Shown piece after piece: positions 60,801 to 64,000 of a DNA stretch of 64,000 nucleotides. A program made the position numbers and the translations under genes. The notes beneath the pieces are model-generated. The model was not told the origin of the DNA and did not search any database. It was given only the letters and a program-made list of their open reading frames with translations. This DNA is from Amycolatopsis albispora (GTDB taxonomy: Bacteria; Actinomycetota; Actinomycetes; Mycobacteriales; Pseudonocardiaceae), in the NCBI RefSeq assembly GCF_003312875.1, contig NZ_CP015163.1, forward strand, positions 3,224,001-3,288,000, in the 5' to 3' direction. The number at the start of each line of letters is the position of its first letter. The stretch's first letter is position 1.

Positions 60801-62505
60801 GGTAGCGGTAGCCGTTGCGGTCAACCCATTCGACGATCCGGTCTACGTCGTCGTAGCCGTACTCATAGGGCACGCCGGTCGAGTTGACGATGCCGGTGAG
60901 CCTGCCGCGGTTGTCGTACCGGAAGGACACCACCGGCTGGTCCGTGCCCTGCGGGCCCGCGCCGAGCAGCCGGTACCCGGCGATGCGCGTGCCCGCGGGA
61001 CCGCGCACGGTGTCAACGGCGACCCGGTACCCACCGGAATGGGTGACGGCGACCGGGGTGCCCGCTTCGTCGCGCAGGTAGTCGACGCGGTGCCCGCTCC
61101 GGTCGGACAGCGCGCTGATCAGCCACAGGTCCGGATCGGCGGCGCTGGCGGTGAAGTGCCGGGTCCAGCCGGAGCCGGGATCGGTGATCAGGTAGGTCTC
61201 GGTGGCCGCGTCCCAGCTCAGCCGCCACCGGGCGCCGAAGGCGGGCAGCACCGGTTCCCCGTTGCGCGCGGGGTGCGGGTAGCTGAGCACCTCGGCGTCC
61301 TCGCCCAGGTAGCGGACCCTGGCGTCGGTGAGCACCAGCCGCTGGTCGAGCGTGCACGCCCAGCCGGGGCCGAAGGAGCGGCCGTCGAGATACCCGGAGG
61401 CGTAGGACCGGACGAGCAGCAGCGGCAGCAGGCCGGGCAGGGTGACGTCGGTGCCCGCGGTGATCATCTGCCCGGAAACGGTGTCAACCGGGTCACCGCC
61501 CTTGCCGTCGCAGCCGCCGACGCCTTCGGACTTCTGCCCGCCGGTGGCGTCCGGATCACCCTTGCCCGGCGACTTGCTCGGCGACGTGCCGCCCGGCGAG
61601 GTCGAGCCCGGCCCGTCGGCACCGCTGGGTGTGGTGTCCGTGCCCGACGGGGTGGTGTCCGGCGAGTTCGGAGTGGTGTCGGGAGACTTGGGCGGGCCGC
61701 CCTTGGCGCTTGACGGCGTGGTGCCGCCGCCCGGTTTGCCGCCCTTGCGCAGCATCTTGGACAGCTTCTCGATGATCTCACCGAGCTTGTCGATGATCTT
61801 GCGGATCTTCGGCGAGACGTTGCCGATGGTCTTGACCAGCTTGCGGATGAAGTCGCTGATCTTGCTGATCGTCTTCGAGATGGCGGTGGTGGCCTGCACG
61901 GCGATCGCGGGCGTGGCGAACCCGAGCGTGGCGGCGGCTTCCAGCGCCCAGGTGATCAGCTTGCCGACCAGTTCGGCCACCAGGTCGCGGACCAGCTCGC
62001 GGACCGTGGCCACCACGGTGCCCATGATCATCACACCGGCGGAGATGCCGTCCGCCAGCGAGGCCGCTCCGGCCAGCGCGTCGGCCTGCTCGGCGGCGGC
62101 ACCGCGGTAGGCCTCGGCACCCTCTCCCTGCCAGCCCGCGGTGCCGTTGTTGACCTCGTTGGTCAGGTCACCGGCGATCGTGTTGACCTCGGCGGCGACG
62201 TTGGCCCAGGTCTCGGAGAACGACTGGATCACCGGTGGATCCCCGGCCAGCCAGTCCAGCGCCTCCTTCAACGGCTGCACGTGCTCGATCAACCACGACA
62301 CCCCGTAGGAAGCGAGTGTGCCGATCGGGTCAACCACCATCGAGAGGACCTCGAGCCCGACCCCGACAGCCCCCAGCCCGGCCTCAACCCAGGACCCGTC
62401 CGATACCCCGTTGGCCAGATCGACCGCCGACTCCGCGATCCCGATCCCGGTCACCCCGGTGGTCTGCGACTGCGCCTGCGCTACCAGCGGATTCCCCTCG
62501 GACAC
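57892..62505 (-). CDS. Rhs polymorphic toxin with WXG-type N-terminus and HNH/GH-E-like nuclease tail
   Basis: 1,537 residues from GTG 62505 with GAGGGG eight bases upstream. The N-terminal helical region has a WXG-like motif (GWQGEGAEAYRG, near 125), pointing to type VII secretion. A Gly/Ser/Thr/Pro linker (about 262-330), a DUF6531-type start and some 20 YD/RHS repeats (about 330-1370) form a cocoon that ends with the core motif RYLSPDPLGLSPSANHYTYV. The variable C-terminus (about 1405-1537; LTYEHVPPVARHWIEEGYNM and SENSSGGGKM) resembles HNH/Endo VII-fold GH-E nucleases. Released on contact, it would cut the target cell's nucleic acid. Confidence 0.92.
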   Translation of the reverse strand: MSEGNPLVAQAQSQTTGVTGIGIAESAVDLANGVSDGSWVEAGLGAVGVGLEVLSMVVDPIGTLASYGVSWLIEHVQPLKEALDWLAGDPPVIQSFSETWANVAAEVNTIAGDLTNEVNNGTAGWQGEGAEAYRGAAAEQADALAGAASLADGISAGVMIMGTVVATVRELVRDLVAELVGKLITWALEAAATLGFATPAIAVQATTAISKTISKISDFIRKLVKTIGNVSPKIRKIIDKLGEIIEKLSKMLRKGGKPGGGTTPSSAKGGPPKSPDTTPNSPDTTPSGTDTTPSGADGPGSTSPGGTSPSKSPGKGDPDATGGQKSEGVGGCDGKGGDPVDTVSGQMITAGTDVTLPGLLPLLLVRSYASGYLDGRSFGPGWACTLDQRLVLTDARVRYLGEDAEVLSYPHPARNGEPVLPAFGARWRLSWDAATETYLITDPGSGWTRHFTASAADPDLWLISALSDRSGHRVDYLRDEAGTPVAVTHSGGYRVAVDTVRGPAGTRIAGYRLLGAGPQGTDQPVVSFRYDNRGRLTGIVNSTGVPYEYGYDDVDRIVEWVDRNGYRYRYVYGDDGRVVRGEGLGGFLNATFDYDLDNRVTVVTDSLGHRIEYHYDEHNHISAVVDQNGNVERPEFDRLHRLISYTDKNGNVTRYERDETGEPVRIVYPDGTQTTIEYDPRWQLPVRVTRPNGGVWRHTYDHAGRLLSTVDPLGAVVTNELDERGHLTATIDADGGRWSYTSDGTGRPLSITSPLGETTRFRLDGFGRVIEAVDPRGRVTRYGWTVEGAPTWRVGPDGNREERVYDAEGNLVRSRSASGAVSTREYGPFSMLIARTGQDGIRHTFAYDTELRLTGVTNPAGQVWSYRYDPVGQLVGEQDFTGRVVDYQVDAMGSLVRRSEAGGAVVELARDVRGRVLRQSVAGRHTDFEYDEGGWLRRVGDGDTEVTYERDLLGHPLVESINGRAVRSEFDAVGRRTRRVTPSGIETTWRYDELRRETELVGTAGTIAFEYQAGNEVLRRLGANATLTQTYDDLGRLTGQALFSAAASPGTRGQVRAVQQRTFRYRPDGQLTAIDDRLRGDRVYELTPGGRVTGVRASTWSERYAYDALGNVVAADPGPEPSDEDSPATGGPRQVDGVLLRAAGRVSYDYDAAGRVVRQVRRTLSGRRLVREYEWNDLHQLVAVTTPEGVRWHYTYDPFGRRLAKYRLGEDGTIAEEITFAWDGTLLAEERRTVAGTTTVTAWDYRSGSAEPVAQTSRSWLADAPAEIIDTRFHAIVADLIGTPTELVDADGQVAWYQTTGLWGNQLAVSASAGTSCPLRFPGQYHDAETGLHYNVHRYYDPHTARYLSPDPLGLSPSANHYTYVANPLAVADPLGLAGYQDPASGRFARDPALPPADHVHNRSTEYPSGYRQQTHDEMAAKWTDEGRAQGGTPRDPTTGERIPHDQLTWRDATGREIPYYDSEGRTNLTYEHVPPVARHWIEEGYNMTDAERADWYNRTDDMEAMGRSENSSGGGKMTERYADQAPGPRHPCTLSH

Positions 62506-62989
62506 AGCCAGCCCCCTCAGTTCGACGTCCCGATCTGACGATTTCACCTACCGCCGCGGTTCCGCCACCACCAAACCGTCGTGATTTCCTTCCATTCATC
62601 GGAAAATCCACACCAGTACGCTGGGGGCGGCATCGTAAGGCCAGTCGACGAGGGGACTTGCTGCCCCTATACCTGAGCTGACCGCGTCAAGCGGCCAGCG
62701 CTGATGTCGTCGGTGGCGGTCCAACGGACACAAGCCTCCTGCTGCGCTGCAGCATCTGTTGGCGCCGCGTCGAGCTGGCTGCTGCGTTCGCGACAGGCAG
62801 CTGCCGTGATGATGGACGCAATTGCGCACACCGCACACAAAGGCCTTATCACTGGTTCGGCGGTGTTGCTCCGCCTGGCAAGAGGCAAGGGTTTAGGGTG
62901 CCTCCCCAGCCGAATGCCGCCCAATGGCAGATTCGTTCAAGTTATGGCGAAACGCGTTTGCGGAATGTGGCCGTTACCGAGCGTTCTGG

Positions 62990-63258
62990 CGAGGAGTCGG
63001 GATACCAGCTTCGTCGCACCGGTCCCTCGGCCCAACCCGGCTCCTTGCCGCCGAACTGATCGTCAATCCACACGAGCGGGCAATCGCCGATCCACCGCCG
63101 GATCGGGCCGATCTTGGCCGACCAGCCGAACGCGGGCCCGCGAGCTGCATTCTCGACCACCGGCAGCTCCGGCAGCCCTACCGGGGCGCGATCCGGTCGG
63201 CGGCGACCCTGCCCCAGTTGGTTGCCCAGGCCAGCTCGACCTCCCGGGCCAGCAGCTC
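62990..63258 (-). pseudogene. HAD-like protein fragment, frameshifted
   Basis: The segment ELLAREVELAWATNWGRVAA then, after a shift near 63181, GLPELPVVENAARGPAFGWS and RWIGDCPLVWIDDQFGGKEP resemble the C-terminal part of actinobacterial HAD-like proteins (the WIDD block). One extra C at 63181-63182 rejoins the two frames. The N-terminus is absent. Confidence 0.5.
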
Positions 63259-63275
63259 CGTCGCAGGTCACAAGG

Positions 63276-63363
63276 TGTGGTCCGCGCGAGCGAGGGTAGG
63301 CCGGGAGACTTCCTGCCACTGCTGGCCGAAGCCGGCTGGTCCCCGCGCGAGCGGGGTCCATCG
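63276..63363. CRISPR. Possible two-repeat remnant of a type I-E CRISPR array
   Basis: 63336-63363 contains the hairpin CCCCGC-GCGA-GCGGGG inside a GGTCCCC...GGGGTCC frame, as in actinobacterial type I-E repeats. A weaker copy at 63276-63303 (GGTCCGCGCGAGCGAGGGT) lies 59 bp upstream; allowing for its 2-base deletion, the period is 61 bp, the normal I-E spacing. No further repeats or cas genes are in the window. Confidence 0.3.
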
Positions 63364-63530
63364 CCAGGTCAGGGCCGCGGTAGCAGTCCGCCGACGGCGG
63401 CTATGGCCATCGTCCGCCCCTGCCCATCCGGGGCTACCTGTTGCCGTCGATACTGGCTGCTAAGAACCCGGCACTTGCGGTTAACCAAGAGGCTACCGAG
63501 ATCCAAATATGTCACCCTGTGGCGATGAAC

Positions 63531-64000
63531 ATGGCGAAGCGCCATCATTTCGTCCCACGCGCCTATCTGGAGCGCTTTGGTAGAGATGACCGGGTGGCAG
63601 TGAGGTGGCGAGACCGGGGCGCGTCATTATCACGCGCACGCTCAAAGTCGCCGTCGAGTCAGGCTTCTACACGACAGAAGCACAGGGCGGCAGCGCCTCG
63701 GCAGTCCTCGAGGATCGCTTGGCCGATATCGATGGTGAGGCTAACCGAGCTTTCGAGGCCGTGATCGCGAACGGCACCCTACCTGCTCCAAGTTCCACTG
63801 AACGAGAGACGTTGGCCTACTACTTGGCCATCCAGAAGTCGCGGACGCCGGAGGCTCGCGCGTTTGCCTCATTCCCCACCGATGTCCTCGCCTACGCAGG
63901 AGACCGCACGGTAGACCGTGGCCTCATTGCCGAGTACCTGGAACAGGTCCACCTGGGATTCAAACCCTCCGCAGGCGAGATATCCGGCGCGCTGACCTTC
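63531..64000 (+). pseudogene. DUF4238 protein, frameshifted and cut by the window end
   Basis: ATG 63531 (or 63525) opens MAKRHHFVPRAYLERFGRDD, the DUF4238 N-terminal signature (HHFVPRxYL). After RWRDR the frame shifts at the four-G run 63616-63619. The family sequence continues as RVIITRTLKVAVESGFYTTE and onward to the window end without a stop. One more G restores a single frame. DUF4238 proteins are uncharacterised and often found in mobile or defence regions. The C-terminus lies outside the window. Confidence 0.75.

Larger units (their letters stand above)
62506..63530. other. Gene-poor region upstream of the Rhs operon
   Basis: About 1 kb with no intact gene. The first 60 bp should hold the Rhs promoter. 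A HAD-like fragment (62990-63258) and CRISPR-like repeats (63276-63363) are the only recognisable pieces. Other open frames here overlap these and have poor composition. Confidence 0.5.

Noticed and set aside
57070..61713. A 1,547-codon open frame on the plus strand.
   Set aside because: It is antisense to the Rhs gene. Its Val/Arg/Gly-rich composition is typical of the complement of high-GC coding sequence, and no domain is recognisable.

Overview
The window is high-GC actinobacterial DNA, most likely from a Pseudonocardiaceae member such as Amycolatopsis. The reasons are strong GC bias, frequent GTG starts and 4-base stop/start overlaps, leaderless-type promoters, a polA/pdtaR/tRNA-Leu neighbourhood like that of other Actinobacteria, and paired palindromes around a 13-base core. 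Genus is an inference; no rRNA is present.

Region 1 (1-16.0 kb) is ordinary chromosome. It holds an MFS exporter (cut by the window edge), a secreted discoidin/FN3/metallophosphoesterase, an AraC regulator with a VOC protein, DNA polymerase I, a hotdog thioesterase, a LysR regulator, an alpha/beta hydrolase, a complete branched-chain amino-acid importer (livKHMGF), the ANTAR response regulator pdtaR and a tRNA-Leu(CAA).

Region 2 (16.0 to at least 38.8 kb) is an integrative conjugative element beside the tRNA. A large serine recombinase reads into the tRNA, so its last ~60 residues come from host DNA. Next come three methyltransferase-type genes, a sigma-like regulator and a type IV secretion operon: pilin, VirB6/TrbL-like, PrgI-like, VirB4, GP88-type protein, VirD4, replication-relaxation protein and an NlpC/P60 wall hydrolase. 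The element looks damaged. The PrgI-like gene has an in-frame TAG, the replication-relaxation gene is frameshifted, and the GP88 gene is split by a complete 5.4-kb Tn554-like transposon (TnpA, TnpB, TnpC/DUF6262 plus one cargo gene). The other end of the conjugative element was not found.

Region 3 (38.8-46.9 kb) is an accessory patchwork. It has small secreted and hypothetical proteins, a 5'-truncated pentapeptide-repeat gene, a membrane protein/histidine kinase/response regulator operon bounded by ~48-bp inverted repeats, a broken IS256-type element, and fragments of an epoxide hydrolase and an IS5-type transposase.

Region 4 (46.9-64.0 kb) looks like a defence and conflict island. A truncated nSTAND1 NTPase with an altered Walker A and a 51-residue membrane protein diverge from a three-gene operon: an NrtR-like NUDIX regulator, a nucleoside-phosphorylase-fold effector, and an NB-ARC/TPR NLR-like receptor. 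The effector's C-terminus and the receptor's N-terminus carry the same short amyloid-type motif (GVQAGxxNTQxN). This suggests an NLR that triggers a nucleosidase effector by amyloid templating, and it is the most interesting system here. Downstream are gene fragments, an Rhs polymorphic toxin with a WXG-type N-terminus and its probable immunity gene, a possible two-repeat type I-E CRISPR remnant, and a frameshifted DUF4238 gene running off the window.

Several frameshifts would each be repaired by one extra G or C in a short run. Sequencing or assembly error should be excluded before calling these genes dead.
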